From Streptomyces sp. TLI_053 (GTDB lineage Bacteria; Actinomycetota; Actinomycetes; Streptomycetales; Streptomycetaceae), in assembly GCF_900105395.1 (NCBI RefSeq), contig NZ_LT629775.1:9761501-9825500 (forward strand): a stretch of DNA of 64,000 nucleotides, in the 5' to 3' direction. Shown here piece after piece: positions 35,780 through 44,500 of the stretch. The notes under the pieces were generated by a model. The model was not told the origin of the DNA and ran no database searches. It was given only the letters and a program-made list of their open reading frames with translations. Position 1 is the first letter of the stretch, and every line of letters begins with the position of its first letter. The translations under genes and the position numbers were made by a program.

Positions 35780-36783
35780 GCTGTCACCTGCCGTGCGGTC
35801 TCCAGCAGGTCGGGGACGGTGAACGGTCCGGTGTCCAGCAGCAGGCGCAACCGGTGGCGCATCCGGCCGGTCGTGGCGGGCGGGGCGGCGGACGGGTAGG
35901 GGACGGTGCGGGCCTCCAGCCGGTACAACAGCACCCCGGCCGCCACGGCCGCGAGGAGGTCGTCGCCGCACCACGGCCTGACCGGCACCGGGGCGTACGC
36001 GTCGAGGAACGCGGCGGCGAGCCGCAGCAGGCGGTCGGGCCGGACGAGGTGGTGCAGGACCAGGTGCGCGAGGAGGTAGCCGACGTCGAACAGCGGAGCA
36101 CCGCGGTGCACGTTGTCGAGGTCGACGAACGCGGTGCGCCCCATGGCGAGGCTGATGTTCTTCGGACTGGCGTCGCCGAGGACGAGCTGGTGGCCGGGCA
36201 GGGCGTCCAGGCGACGGCACGTCTCGTCGAGGGCCCGGTGTCGGCCGGCGCGCAGGCAGTAGCCGTAGGCGTGCTCGGTACGGAAGAGGTCGTCCCCGTC
36301 GCCGTCGCGCAGCGGCGGAAGGTGGGCGGTCGCGCGGTGGACGCGGGCCAGGGCCGTGCCCAGGCGGGTGCACTCCTCGGCGGTGGCGCAGCGTTCGTCC
36401 AGGTGCTCGCGCCAGGTGCGCCGGTCGGGGAAGACGTCGCTCAGCACCATGGCGTGCGCCTCGGGCAGGAACGCGATGACCTGCGGGAACAGGTCGGGCA
36501 GCAGGCCGTGATGGAGCGTCAGGGCGCGGTGTTCGACGGCGATCAGCGCCGGGTCGGTGGGGATCGCGATCCGGGCGAAGCGGCGGCCTCGGACCTTGAC
36601 GACGACGCTGCCCGCCTCACCAAAGACCCGGTGGACGTGGCTGACGTTCCCACCGACACAGGCTTCGACGCGGGTGAGGCGGCCGGTGTGCGGGCGGCAC
36701 GCCTCAAGGACGGGGAACAGGTGCGGGCCCAGCACGTGGGCCAGGTTTGGCGTGCCGCGGTCGGCGGCGGTCGGGGCGCTCAT
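35776..36783 (-). CDS. APH-family phosphotransferase
   Basis: A 335-aa protein with the aminoglycoside-phosphotransferase fold: Gly-rich loop GGNVSHVHRVF, lysine in VVVKVRG, catalytic LVLGDASPKN (Brenner motif with Asp and Asn) and metal-binding FVDLDNVH. It transfers phosphate from ATP to a small hydroxylated molecule. One of two such kinases in the cluster (the other is at 40613). It may be biosynthetic or protect the producer by phosphorylating the product. It overlaps the oxidoreductase gene by ATGA. Confidence 0.82.
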   Translation of the reverse strand: MSAPTAADRGTPNLAHVLGPHLFPVLEACRPHTGRLTRVEACVGGNVSHVHRVFGEAGSVVVKVRGRRFARIAIPTDPALIAVEHRALTLHHGLLPDLFPQVIAFLPEAHAMVLSDVFPDRRTWREHLDERCATAEECTRLGTALARVHRATAHLPPLRDGDGDDLFRTEHAYGYCLRAGRHRALDETCRRLDALPGHQLVLGDASPKNISLAMGRTAFVDLDNVHRGAPLFDVGYLLAHLVLHHLVRPDRLLRLAAAFLDAYAPVPVRPWCGDDLLAAVAAGVLLYRLEARTVPYPSAAPPATTGRMRHRLRLLLDTGPFTVPDLLETARQVTA

Positions 36784-38348
36784 CGCTCGGCCCCCGAGGC
36801 GGCGAGCTCCCGGCCGCCCCGCCCGGTGGGGGCGAGAACCGCGGCAGGGACGGGGCCGGGAACGGTGCTGGGGTGGAAGTCGAGCACCGCCGGGGCGGTG
36901 GGCCGGTCGCCGGCGGCCCAGCGGCGGGCCATCGACAGGTAGGCGGCGGCCATCAGGCGGGCCGGGCGCCGATGGTCGGCCAGGTCGGAGGCCAGCTCGG
37001 CGCGCGGGGTGCGGCCGGCGAGGCAGGAGAGGAACTCGGTGACGGCGCAGGTGCGGGCCGAGCGCTGCGTGGGCAGCACCGCGCCCGGCCCGGTGCCCCG
37101 GGTGAGGTCGTCGAAGCCGAGCCTGCGGTGCCGCTCCCAGCCCAGGTTCAGCCGGTCGTTGCGGAAGACGTGGAGCTCGATGTGGTCGGCGCCGCCCGCC
37201 GCCCGCGGGTCGACGCCCTCCCCGTCACCGTGCAGGGTCTGCAGGACGTGCAGGTGCAGTGCCTGGAACGGGCCCTGCTGGACGATGTGGCTCTCCTGCC
37301 CGATCCTGCCGTTGCCCTTGTACAGGCTGCCCGGAACCGGGTCGAGGACAGCGCGCTGGGAGAAGGTGGTGTGGGCGAGGCTGTGGCTGCCCAGCGCCAG
37401 TACCCGGCCATGGCCGCGGTAGGCGACGTTCAGGTGCACGTCGACCTCGCCGAAGTTGGCGGTGAGCCGGTGCAGGTCCTGTTCGCTGTACGGGTTGCGG
37501 TCGGCGAAGCCGGGCAGCACCCGCGCGTGGTCGGCGACGGTGAGCTGGGTGAGGAAGTCGGCGGGACGGGTGCACACCGCGTGGACCTCGATCTCGTCGA
37601 GCTCCTTACCCGGGCGCTCGCTGGCAGCCAGCCACCACGGCACGATGTCGAAGTGGTGATAGCCGGAGTGCGCGGCCTTGCCGTAGCCGTCCCGGAAGCC
37701 GTGGTAGCCCAGGTCGACGAGTTCGTCGGGCAGCCGCCACTGGCCGTCGCCGTGGCTGGACTGGATCGAGGTGACCGGGCAGTTCGTGGCCTCGGCGACC
37801 TCGGCGATCAGCTCCCGCGCCTGGCGGAAGGCGGGGTGCCAGCGGCGCTGGGCCAGCACGCTGACCACCATCCGCGGATCGCGCTGCTGGGCCGTGCGGT
37901 AGGCGTCCAGCAGGGTGTCGAAGTCGTCGGCGATTGCCTGTGCCGCAGCCGGGTCGGTGGACGCGCCCGGGTGCACCGTCAGGGGCTTGTCGAGCAACAA
38001 CGGCAGGCCCCGTTCGATCGCCCACAGCGCGTAGGGCAGGTGCACGGACGGCTCACTCGCCACGACGATCGCGCCGACGCGCTCCCGCTCCACCGCCTCC
38101 TCCAGCACGCGCAGCACCGGGCCGGGCAGCGTGCGGCACCGGGCGGGGAGCGGCTGGACGGCGACGATGGGCATCCGACGCGGCTGGCCGGGCGTGCCGT
38201 AGTCGACCGGTGCGGCGGCGTGCGGCAGGTTGACGCCGGTCACCGTCCCGGCCAGGCCCGCGTCCTGCGCGGCGGCGAGCGCGGGCAGGTGGTTGAGGCG
38301 GGTGTGCGGACCGACGCCGACCACCAGGACATTCACCGGGGTGCTCAC
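36780..38348 (-). CDS. Gfo/Idh/MocA-family oxidoreductase
   Basis: A 522-aa protein. The N-terminal Rossmann fold shows VNVLVVGVGPHTRLNHLPAL, then IVVASEPSVHLPYAL and the family lysine motif LLLDKPLTVHPG. It is about 150 residues longer than usual, with an unusual middle and C-terminus (YHGFRDGYGKAAHSGYHHFD). Members oxidise hydroxyls of sugars or inositols with NAD(P). GTG 38348 overlaps the monooxygenase stop (GTGA). Confidence 0.82.
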   Translation of the reverse strand: MSTPVNVLVVGVGPHTRLNHLPALAAAQDAGLAGTVTGVNLPHAAAPVDYGTPGQPRRMPIVAVQPLPARCRTLPGPVLRVLEEAVERERVGAIVVASEPSVHLPYALWAIERGLPLLLDKPLTVHPGASTDPAAAQAIADDFDTLLDAYRTAQQRDPRMVVSVLAQRRWHPAFRQARELIAEVAEATNCPVTSIQSSHGDGQWRLPDELVDLGYHGFRDGYGKAAHSGYHHFDIVPWWLAASERPGKELDEIEVHAVCTRPADFLTQLTVADHARVLPGFADRNPYSEQDLHRLTANFGEVDVHLNVAYRGHGRVLALGSHSLAHTTFSQRAVLDPVPGSLYKGNGRIGQESHIVQQGPFQALHLHVLQTLHGDGEGVDPRAAGGADHIELHVFRNDRLNLGWERHRRLGFDDLTRGTGPGAVLPTQRSARTCAVTEFLSCLAGRTPRAELASDLADHRRPARLMAAAYLSMARRWAAGDRPTAPAVLDFHPSTVPGPVPAAVLAPTGRGGRELAASGAER

Positions 38349-39484
38349 CGACCCACCGCCGCACGGACGGTGCCGGCGCCGAGCAGGGGAAGTACGCCCT
38401 CGCCGACCTCGTACGCCTCCTCCAGGTGCGGGAACCCGGACAGGATGAACTCCTCGATCCCGAGTGCCGCGTACTCGGCGATCCGGTCGGCGACCTCGCG
38501 GTGGGAGCCGACCAGCGCGGTGCCCGCGCCGCCGCGCAGCAGCCCCACCCCGGCCCACACGTTCGGGTACACCTCCAGGTCGGCAGTGCGGCCGCCGTGG
38601 CGGTAGGCGGTGCTCAGCGGGCTCTGGCGGGCCTGACCGGTGGACTGGCTGCCGGCGAGCGTCGACTGCACCCGGGCCACGTGCGCCGGGTCGATCCCGA
38701 CCAGCAGACGCTCGGCGGCGGCCCACGCCTGCTCGCTCGTGTCGCGGGTGACGACGTGGAAACGGATGCCGAACCGCACGGTGCGCCCGGCGCCGGCGGC
38801 CAGCGCGCGGACGCGCTCCAGCTTGGCGGCCACGTCGACGGGCGGCTCGCCCCAGGTCAGGTAGACGTCGGCGTGGCGGGCCGCGACCGGCAGTGCCTCG
38901 TCGGACGAGCCGCCGAAGTACACGCCCGGCAGCGGGTCGGGCGGGGAGAAGACGGCCGCGCCGCGCACGTCGTAGTGCGACCCGGAGCAGGTGAACGGCT
39001 CAGGGCTCCAGGCCCCGCGCAGCACGGCCAGCCACTCGTCGGTCCGCGCGTACCGGGCGGCTTTGCCGAGGTGGTCGCCGTAGCGGGCCTGCTCGGCCGG
39101 GTCGCCGCCGGTGACGACGTTCAGCATCAGCCGGCCCCCGCTGTGGCGCTGGAAGGTCGCGGCCATCTGCGCGGCGAGCGTCGGGGATATGGAGTCCGGG
39201 CGCAGCGCGACGAGGAACTTCAGGCGCTCGGTGTGCTGGCTGAGGGCGGCGCAGGTGATCCACGCCTCCTCGTTGAACGTTCCAGCGGGGGTGAGGATCG
39301 CGTCGAAGCCCATGTGCTCGGCGGCCTGGGCGATCTGGGCGAGGTAGCGCAGGTCGGGGGCGCGGTGCCGGTCGGGTGCGGTGGCGGTGTCGTGGCCGGG
39401 GCCGTGGACCCCGCGCACGCCGGCGGTCAGGGTGGTGCCGTCGCTGCCGGTGGGCAGGAACCAGTGGAACGTCAAGGGGCGCAC
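38345..39484 (-). CDS. LLM-class flavin-dependent monooxygenase, SsuD-like
   Basis: A 379-aa protein with the luciferase-like TIM barrel of alkanesulfonate monooxygenases: LTFHWFLPTGSDG, MGFDAILTPAGTFNEEAW, LNVVTGGDPAEQARYGD, VYFGGSSDEALPVAARHADV. It uses FMNH2 and oxygen to oxidise or cleave its substrate and needs a flavin reductase supplied by the host. GTG 39484 has AGGAG upstream. The SsuD substrate range is broad, so the role in this cluster is open. Confidence 0.87.
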   Translation of the reverse strand: MRPLTFHWFLPTGSDGTTLTAGVRGVHGPGHDTATAPDRHRAPDLRYLAQIAQAAEHMGFDAILTPAGTFNEEAWITCAALSQHTERLKFLVALRPDSISPTLAAQMAATFQRHSGGRLMLNVVTGGDPAEQARYGDHLGKAARYARTDEWLAVLRGAWSPEPFTCSGSHYDVRGAAVFSPPDPLPGVYFGGSSDEALPVAARHADVYLTWGEPPVDVAAKLERVRALAAGAGRTVRFGIRFHVVTRDTSEQAWAAAERLLVGIDPAHVARVQSTLAGSQSTGQARQSPLSTAYRHGGRTADLEVYPNVWAGVGLLRGGAGTALVGSHREVADRIAEYAALGIEEFILSGFPHLEEAYEVGEGVLPLLGAGTVRAAVGR

Positions 39485-39501
39485 GGTGGGACTCCTGGTG
39501 G

Positions 39502-40542
39502 TCAGTCGGAGGTGAAGTCGCCGGCGGCGCGGGCGGCCAGGCGGCGGTGCACGGCGGCCGGCAGGTCGAGGGCGTCCTCGCGCAGCGCGTTGTGCCGGCG
39601 CTGGTGGCTGTGTTGGCCGGGCAGGCGCAGGGGCAGGTCGTCGCGGGTTCGGCCGCGGGTGATCTCGTCCAGCAGGCGGGTGTTCGCGGTCGCGGCGTCG
39701 TCGCTGTGCCCTCCGACGGGGTCGAGGGCGATGACCGTGTAGCCGGTGCTCCAGGTGGAGTCGACGCCGCTGCCCATGGGAAAGCCGAACAGGCTGCCGG
39801 TGAGGGCCTGGAGCAGTAGGGAGAGTACGAAGCCGCGGTGCTCGCCGAAGATCACGGCCGTCTCGGCCCGGTCGGGGTCGGTGGTCGGGGTGCCGTCCGC
39901 GTCGACGAAGCAGCCGTCGGGCAGGTCGGCGCCTGCGCGGCGGGCCTCCCACAGCACGCCCATCGGCGCCAGCGTGGTCGACATGTCCGCGGACGCCGGG
40001 CCGTGGAGGGTGGGGAGTGCGTAGGCGAGCGGGTTCACCCCGAGGACGGGTGTGCGGCCGCCGCCGGGGGTTGCCTCGGGCCGGGAGGTGTTGGTGACGA
40101 CGGCGAGCATGCCGGCGGCGGCGATGTGCTCGGCGGTGTCGGCAAGGATCCCGTAGCGCTGGGCGTTGAGCGTGCCCACGATCCCGGCGCCGAACGTGCG
40201 GGCGCGGGTGAGGGCGAGGTCGGCGGCGAACCGGGCGGCCAGCGGCCCGATCTCGCGGCGGGCATCGACGACGGCCAGCGCGCCGTGCTCGCGCACGACC
40301 CGGGGAACGCCTTGGCGTTCGGAGAACAGGGTCGACTCGAAGCAGAACTTCGCGATGCCGTGGGAGGACTTGCCCCGCAGTTCCCCGGCCAGGTAGTGCT
40401 CGACGACCGTGGCGATGCTGTCCCGGGGTACGCGGGCGGCCCGGCAGGCGGCAACCATCAGCGCCCGGACGTCGTCGAGCGCGACGCGGACGCTGCCGGG
40501 ACGGGCACCGGTCGGGGGCGGGCCGGGATGGTGCGAGGTCAT
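39502..40542 (-). CDS. Ldh-family (malate/L-lactate type) dehydrogenase
   Basis: A 346-aa NAD(P)-dependent oxidoreductase of the Ldh/ureidoglycolate dehydrogenase family, unrelated to classical lactate dehydrogenase: GKSSHGIAKFCF (catalytic His), LAVVTNTSRPEATPGGGRTP, GVNPLAYALPT, GYTVIALDPV. Members interconvert 2-oxo and 2-hydroxy acids. It is 17 bp upstream of the monooxygenase gene, in the same operon. Confidence 0.86.
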   Translation of the reverse strand: MTSHHPGPPPTGARPGSVRVALDDVRALMVAACRAARVPRDSIATVVEHYLAGELRGKSSHGIAKFCFESTLFSERQGVPRVVREHGALAVVDARREIGPLAARFAADLALTRARTFGAGIVGTLNAQRYGILADTAEHIAAAGMLAVVTNTSRPEATPGGGRTPVLGVNPLAYALPTLHGPASADMSTTLAPMGVLWEARRAGADLPDGCFVDADGTPTTDPDRAETAVIFGEHRGFVLSLLLQALTGSLFGFPMGSGVDSTWSTGYTVIALDPVGGHSDDAATANTRLLDEITRGRTRDDLPLRLPGQHSHQRRHNALREDALDLPAAVHRRLAARAAGDFTSD

Positions 40543-40612
40543 GGCCGCTCCTTGGTCGTGAGGTCGAGGGGTGCCGGGGCCTGGCCGACACCGGGCCGGG
40601 CCCCGGTGCGGG

Positions 40613-41524
40613 TCAGCTGCCGCCGGCGAGGTGGTCCAGGGCGGTGCGGCCCCGATCGACGAGCATCTGGTTGCCTTCGGTGACGCCGGTGGTCAGGTAG
40701 GACACGGCGAGGCGGGCGGTCAGCAGCGGCAGCAGCTGCCGCTCGGGCTCGGACAGGGGGCGGCCGTAGCCGGCCAGGAAGGCGTCCTTGAGGTCCGGGC
40801 GGGTGGGCCACTGGGCGCCGAACAGCCACACCAGGTCGGCGACCGCCAGGCCGTGGCTGGCCACCTGGAAGTCGATCAGGCCGACGCTCTCCCGCTCGGC
40901 GTCCCAGAGCCAGTTCCGGGGCGAGAAGTCGCCGTGCAGGAAGACGACCGGCACCTGGGCCGCCAGCACCGGCAGGTCGGTGGAGACCTTGCGCACCAGC
41001 TCCCGCTGCGCCTGGCTCAGGTGCTCGCCGGCCGTCTCCAGGCACCGGGCGGCCTCGTCGGCCTGGTCGGCGGCCTGCTGGAGGATGCGCTCGCGGGCCT
41101 GCGCGCCAGCCGGTTCGGGCCAGGCGTGCCACCGGCCCAGGACAGCGCCGGCCAGGCGGTGCACCCGCTGCTCGGTCTCCCGCTCCAGCGGCAGGTCGCG
41201 CACGACGGAGCCGGGCAGCGCGGTGGTGAGGACGGCGTGCAGGCCGGGGTCGGCCGCGATCAGGCGGGGTGCCTCGTGCTCGTCGAGGGCGGCGGCGACG
41301 TGCCGGTAGGCGTAGACCTCGCGGTCGTGGTCCTGGGTGGTCGGGCTGATCTTCACGAAGGCGGGGCCGCCCTCGGTGTCCAGCCGCCAGACCTTGGAGT
41401 TGTAGCGGTCCCAGGAGGTGTCGGTGCTCCCGGTCACCGCGGGGAGCCCGGTGCCGGCCAGCCAGCGCTGGAGGTCGTCGGGCAGGGCGTCGCGGGCGGG
41501 GCTCGTGGCGCGGGTGTCGATCAT
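40613..41524 (-). CDS. APH-family phosphotransferase, second copy
   Basis: A 303-aa kinase-like protein: GPAFVKISP (ATP lysine), VVFLHGDFSPRNWLW (catalytic Asp and Asn) and VGLIDFQVASHG (metal Asp). It is only distantly similar to the kinase at 35776, so it is probably not a recent duplicate. Possible jobs are product phosphorylation for self-protection or a biosynthetic step. No strong ribosome-binding site precedes ATG 41524. Confidence 0.83.
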   Translation of the reverse strand: MIDTRATSPARDALPDDLQRWLAGTGLPAVTGSTDTSWDRYNSKVWRLDTEGGPAFVKISPTTQDHDREVYAYRHVAAALDEHEAPRLIAADPGLHAVLTTALPGSVVRDLPLERETEQRVHRLAGAVLGRWHAWPEPAGAQARERILQQAADQADEAARCLETAGEHLSQAQRELVRKVSTDLPVLAAQVPVVFLHGDFSPRNWLWDAERESVGLIDFQVASHGLAVADLVWLFGAQWPTRPDLKDAFLAGYGRPLSEPERQLLPLLTARLAVSYLTTGVTEGNQMLVDRGRTALDHLAGGS

Positions 41525-41683
41525 GAGGGGTGTTCTTCCGTTCGGTTCGCGGGCAGGGCTGTCGGGTCCGCCTCCCGGGGCGGGCCGCGGGCGGTGCGCG
41601 GCGTGGTGTCCGCCTCCCTTCGCGGTGGTCAACGCGCCCTGGCACGGTCGGGGCACGCGCCACCAAGGGAGGCGGACAGCGGG

Positions 41684-42874
41684 TCAGAAGTACTCGGGCA
41701 GAAAGGGCTGCCGGTCGCCGGTGGCGGCGACGAGGGCGCGCACGTCGCGGGGGTCGCCCTGGACGCCGTCGAGGTGCGCGGCCTCCGCGCAGCGGTAGCC
41801 ACCCGCGTACCAGGTGGCGAACTGGGGCCGGGTCAGGGTCAGGCGGCGGGTGCGCGGGGCGTTGTCGCAGGTCAGGTCGGCCTTGCCATCGGTGATCTGC
41901 AGGGCGAGGTGCTCGACCTCCTCGCCGTCCTCGCTGAGCAGGTCGATAGGGAGGGCGAAGTCGAGGTCTTCGGGCCAGCCGCGCAGCCGGACCGCCTGTG
42001 CGGGGTCGAGGACGCGCAGCATCCACGGGTGCCAGTGGCGGGCGGTCGCGGCCCCGGCCCGGTGCAGACGGTGCTGGAGCAGCAGGGTGGGCGGCATGCC
42101 GGTGCGCTGGAAGCAGACGGTGGGGATGCGGGAGTTGTGCCGGGCGACGAAGGCGAGCATCGCGGCGGCGGCGCGGTGGTCGGCGGCCCAGAAGTCGCGC
42201 ACGGCGATGCTGCGCCCGTCGGCGGGGTGCTCGTCGAGGGTGAGGCTGAGCTGCCCGGCCGGGGGGCGGCCGGGTTCGGCGAAGGTGTAGGTGGCGAGGC
42301 GGGGGTAGGTCTGCTGCTGCCAGGTGCTCCACCATGCGGGGCGCTGCCAGGGGCCGTTCCAGCGGGTGGCGAGCGTGCGCTGCAGGTCCCCGGCGGGGCG
42401 GTCGGGGTGGTGGGTGATGGCGAAGGCGGCGGCGTCGGGGTGGTCGAAGGCGCGCTTGAGGTCGTCGGTGGGCACGGTCCAGGAGAAGACGGGGGTGGGG
42501 GCGGCCCAGCCCAGGCGCCGGGCGTAGCCGGTGGAGGTGCTCCACACGGTGGCCAGGACGGCGCCCTGGTCCTGGAGGGGGCGCAGGCGTTCGGCGAGCA
42601 TGCGCACGCTCAGGTGCGCGCCGCGCTCCTCCGGGGCGATGCTGCCGGCGGCCAGGCACGCGGCGGGGACGGGTAGGCCGCCGAAGTGCTGGGTGACGAG
42701 CAGGCCCAGTCCTCCGGCGACGATGCGGCCCGCGCGCAGGCCGACGCGGGCGTCCGCGTGCGGGCGCAGCAGGTCGAGGTCGGCGACGGGGTGGCCGTAG
42801 GCGCGGGTGGCGAGGGCGGTGTACTGGACCCACTGGGCGTCGTCGGGGGCGGTGACGGTCAGGTTCTCGGTCAT
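41684..42874 (-). CDS. Eis-like N-acetyltransferase
   Basis: A 396-aa protein with the three-part Eis layout: a GNAT domain (GAHLSVRMLAERLRPLQDQG for acetyl-CoA binding, then VWSTSTGYARRLGW), a second GNAT-like part, and a sterol-carrier-like C-terminal domain (LALQITDGKADLTCDNAP) ending in Phe, the residue whose carboxylate acts as the base in Eis. Eis enzymes acetylate several amines of aminoglycosides and lysines. In this cluster it could cap amino groups of the product, with the PIG-L enzyme as the opposing deacetylase. Confidence 0.8.
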   Translation of the reverse strand: MTENLTVTAPDDAQWVQYTALATRAYGHPVADLDLLRPHADARVGLRAGRIVAGGLGLLVTQHFGGLPVPAACLAAGSIAPEERGAHLSVRMLAERLRPLQDQGAVLATVWSTSTGYARRLGWAAPTPVFSWTVPTDDLKRAFDHPDAAAFAITHHPDRPAGDLQRTLATRWNGPWQRPAWWSTWQQQTYPRLATYTFAEPGRPPAGQLSLTLDEHPADGRSIAVRDFWAADHRAAAAMLAFVARHNSRIPTVCFQRTGMPPTLLLQHRLHRAGAATARHWHPWMLRVLDPAQAVRLRGWPEDLDFALPIDLLSEDGEEVEHLALQITDGKADLTCDNAPRTRRLTLTRPQFATWYAGGYRCAEAAHLDGVQGDPRDVRALVAATGDRQPFLPEYF

Positions 42875-42888
42875 CAGCGCTCTGCTCC

Positions 42889-43431
42889 TCAGTACCCGGT
42901 GGTGTCGCGGACAGTGTCGGCGTCGGCGGGGACGAGGAAGGTCCGGGTGAAGGTGATGACCTGTTCACCGTGCTGGTTGTAGCCGGTGGTGCGGCAGGTG
43001 ATGACGCCGTTGTCCGGGTTGCTGGCGGAGCGGCGGGCGCTGAGGGTCTCGGTCTCGGCGTACAGGGTGTCGCCGACGTGGACGGGGTGGGTCAGGCGAA
43101 GGCCGTCCAGGCAGAGGCTGGCCGTGGTGAGACTGCTGGTGGAGCGGACGCTGGCACCGAGCACGATGCCGAGGGTGACCTGGCCGCACACCAGCGGCTC
43201 GGTGCGGCCGGTGGCCTCGCAGAACTGCTGGTCGGAGTGGACTGGGGCGACGTTGCCGGTGAGGGCGAGGGTGAGGGCGTGGTCCGTGGTGGTGACGGTG
43301 CGGCCGGGCCGGTGTTCGATGATCTCGCCGACGGTGAACTCTTCCAGGCCGCGGCCGACTGTCTCGCGTACCCGAACCGCGTCGATGCGGCGGTACCCGG
43401 CCGGAACGGGCGGGTGGACGGTCTCGGTCAT
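42889..43431 (-). CDS. MaoC-like dehydratase
   Basis: A 180-aa hot-dog protein: LEEFTVGEIIEHRPGRTVTT, DHALTLALTGNVAPVHSDQQ (the catalytic Asp/His hydratase motif region), and VHVGDTLYAETETL. MaoC proteins hydrate or dehydrate acyl thioesters. It follows the CoA-lyase gene with ATGA overlap; that pairing is also seen in mesaconyl/malyl-CoA pathways. Confidence 0.83.
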   Translation of the reverse strand: MTETVHPPVPAGYRRIDAVRVRETVGRGLEEFTVGEIIEHRPGRTVTTTDHALTLALTGNVAPVHSDQQFCEATGRTEPLVCGQVTLGIVLGASVRSTSSLTTASLCLDGLRLTHPVHVGDTLYAETETLSARRSASNPDNGVITCRTTGYNQHGEQVITFTRTFLVPADADTVRDTTGY

Positions 43432-44270
43432 TGAAGATCTCCATCGGCGGGGTGGGTGGCGCGGGCGAGGGTGGCGCGGGCGGCGGCCAGCAGGGGCGGG
43501 CCGGTCATGTGCCCGCCGGTGGCGGTGACGGCCGCGTCGGTGCGGGCGGCGGCCGCCAGCAGGGCGCGAGCGCGAGCGAGTTCGGCGTCGTCGGGGGCGA
43601 ACGCCTCCCGGATCGGGGCGATCTGGCCGGGGTGGACGGCGCCCTTGCCACTGAAGCCGAGGTCGCGGGCCTCGCGGCTCTCGCGCCGCAGGCCGACGGT
43701 GTCGGCGAGATCGAAGTACGGGGAGTCGAGGGCGGGCACCCCGGCGGCGGCGCAGGCCGCGGCCACGGCGGTGCGCGGGTGGTGCAGGGCCCACGGGGTG
43801 CGGGCGCAGCCGGTCGCCGCAGCGTAGTCGGCGGCCCCGAACACGACGCCCGCCAGGATGCCGGGGGCGAGGATCTCGGGGAGCCGCTGGACAGCTCGGG
43901 GCGTTTCGATCAGTGCCCACACCCGCACGCCGGGCCGGAGGTGACGGGTGACGAGGTCGGTGTCGCGGGGGTCCTCGATCTTGGGGACGAGCAGCGCGTC
44001 GGGCAGGCGGGGGGCGTCCGCGAGGGCGAGCAGGTCCCGCAGCCCGTCGCGGGTGGTGATCGCGTTCATCCGAAGCCCCAGCGGGACGCCCGCGGAGGCC
44101 GTGGCGCTGTTGGCGAGGTGGTCGAGGACGGCGGCGCGGGCGGTGTCCTTGAGTTCCGCGGGGACGGAGTCCTCCAGGTCGAGGACGGCGATGTCCGCGC
44201 CGGCGGAGCGCACGGCGGCGAACCGTCCGGGCCGGCAGCCGGGGGTGATGAGCCAGACGGCGGCGTTCAT
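43428..44270 (-). CDS. HpcH/HpaI (CitE-like) CoA-ester lyase
   Basis: A 280-aa TIM-barrel lyase: MNAAVWLITPGCRPGRFAAV, AVLDLEDSVP (metal Glu/Asp), LRMNAI, VWALIETPRAV, VVFGAADYAA and GFSGKGAVHPGQI, all typical of malyl/citramalyl-CoA lyases. It makes or breaks a C-C bond next to a thioester. It overlaps the ACP gene (ATGA), so the substrate may be carried on ACP and not CoA. Confidence 0.86.
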   Translation of the reverse strand: MNAAVWLITPGCRPGRFAAVRSAGADIAVLDLEDSVPAELKDTARAAVLDHLANSATASAGVPLGLRMNAITTRDGLRDLLALADAPRLPDALLVPKIEDPRDTDLVTRHLRPGVRVWALIETPRAVQRLPEILAPGILAGVVFGAADYAAATGCARTPWALHHPRTAVAAACAAAGVPALDSPYFDLADTVGLRRESREARDLGFSGKGAVHPGQIAPIREAFAPDDAELARARALLAAAARTDAAVTATGGHMTGPPLLAAARATLARATHPADGDLQ

Positions 44271-44500
44271 GCCGCGGCCATGTCGAGGTGCGGGCCCACC
44301 AGGCGCTCCAGTTGCCCGATGGTGGTGGCGGCGGCCAGGGCGTCCTCGCCGATGTCGGCGCCGGTGCGCTCGCGCAGCACCAGGCTCAGCTCGGCGATGG
44401 TCAGCGAGTCGACGCCGATGGCCTCCAGGCGGTCCTCGGGGCGGGCGTGGGCGGTCTCGACGCCGAGTTCGCGCAGCAGGGCGGACAGGTTCTCCTTCAT
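44267..44500 (-). CDS. acyl carrier protein
   Basis: 77 aa with the phosphopantetheine site GVDSLTIAEL (Ser32). It is acidic, helical and of normal ACP length, and lies between the ketosynthase and the CoA-ester lyase with overlaps on both sides. It would carry the acyl intermediate made by the cluster. Confidence 0.9.
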   Translation of the reverse strand: MKENLSALLRELGVETAHARPEDRLEAIGVDSLTIAELSLVLRERTGADIGEDALAAATTIGQLERLVGPHLDMAAA